From: Rubrobacter sp.
GTDB taxonomy: Bacteria > Actinomycetota > Rubrobacteria > Rubrobacterales > Rubrobacteraceae
Reading direction: 5' to 3'
Length of the DNA stretch: 6,620 bases
Assembly: GCA_020253895.1 (NCBI GenBank)
Contig: JADDKG010000261.1
Location: forward strand, 1-6,620
Shown here: positions 6,491-6,620 of the stretch, one piece after another
How the letters are laid out: every line of letters starts with the position of its first letter
Numbering within the stretch: the first letter of the stretch is position 1
Notes under the pieces: model-generated
What the model saw: the letters and a program-made list of their open reading frames with translations, nothing else
What the model was told of the DNA's origin: nothing
The model's database searches: none
Program-made: the position numbers and the translations under genes

Positions 6491-6518
6491 CCGGCCCGGC
6501 GGCTCCTCACCGGGCCGG
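6491..6518 (-). repeat. Inverted repeat with the upstream gene's stop codon in its loop
   Basis: CCGGCCCGG (6491-6499) and CCGGGCCGG (6510-6518) form a 9-bp all-GC stem with a 10-base loop. On the minus strand the loop begins TGAGGA, so the stop codon of the partial gene lies inside it. No U tract follows. It may act as a weak terminator, an mRNA stabiliser or a filter between this gene and GDPD, or it may simply reflect GC-rich composition. Confidence 0.45.
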
Positions 6519-6620
6519 TTCCAGCTCGACGGAGTAGAGCGTGTCTCCGCGCAGGTCCTTGAGGCTCACCGTCATGGCCTCGGTGTCGCCGTCTATGGCA
6601 GCGTGGCCGTAGAACTGCAG
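6507..6620 (-). CDS. C-terminal end of an unidentified minus-strand gene (truncated by window edge)
   Basis: The last 37 codons before a TGA at 6509-6507 are open to the window edge. The peptide begins LQFYGHAAIDGD and continues with TEAMTVSLKDLRGDTL to a YSVELEPAR end. It alternates hydrophobic and polar residues as beta strands do. The pattern of a terminal strand with 'TVSLKDL.G..LY.V.LEP' reminds me of the C-termini of some secreted metallophosphatases, but I cannot confirm this from 37 residues. It ends 43 bases upstream of the GDPD start on the same strand, so it may be the first or an earlier gene of the same operon. That is consistent with another exported phosphatase but does not prove it. 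Confidence 0.55.
   Translation of the reverse strand: MQFYGHAAIDGDTEAMTVSLKDLRGDTLYSVELEPAR

Noticed and set aside
5282..6562. A 426-codon open frame on the + strand antisense to GDPD.
   Set aside because: It mirrors the codon bias of the GDPD gene and shows no recognisable motif or signal. It is a shadow frame.

Overview
The window looks like ordinary chromosomal DNA from a high-GC bacterium. GC is roughly 70% across the middle and right, genes start with GTG or TTG as well as ATG, and secreted proteins carry long signal peptides. The gene content and style suggest an actinobacterial lineage such as Rubrobacter. That is an inference from sequence style; no lineage marker is present.

Layout, left to right. 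The 3' end of a GT4-family glycosyltransferase enters on the + strand (1-436). Everything else is on the minus strand. A secreted PhoD-type alkaline phosphatase/phosphodiesterase (384-2147) runs tail-to-tail into the glycosyltransferase with a 53-base coding overlap. Upstream of it lies a 112-base gap (2148-2259) with a candidate Pho box and a -10 element, then a TrpB2-class tryptophan synthase beta chain (2260-3612). A 138-base gap (3613-3750) holds a strong GC-rich terminator hairpin. Next come a secreted UshA-type 5'-nucleotidase (3751-5439) and, 10 bases upstream of it, a secreted GlpQ-type glycerophosphodiesterase (5450-6463). The last 37 codons of another minus-strand gene (6507-6620) enter from the right. 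No stretch of 300 bases or more lacks a gene. I see no RNA genes, mobile elements or CRISPR.

How the genes fit together. Three exported phosphoesterases lie within 6 kb: PhoD (phosphomono-/diesters), a GDPD (glycerophosphodiesters) and a 5'-nucleotidase (nucleotides, possibly 2',3'-cyclic nucleotides). Together they could strip phosphate from nucleic acid and phospholipid debris outside the membrane. The GDPD and nucleotidase genes form a tight operon ending at the hairpin at 3698-3725. trpB2 and phoD appear to be separate transcription units, and the phoD promoter region has 11-base direct repeats like those bound by PhoP-type regulators. trpB2 has no evident link to phosphate. phoD looks less GC-rich than its right-hand neighbours. 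I did not find a convincing novel system. The most useful leads are the Pho-box-like repeats, the altered Tat motif of PhoD and the coherent phosphate-scavenging cluster.
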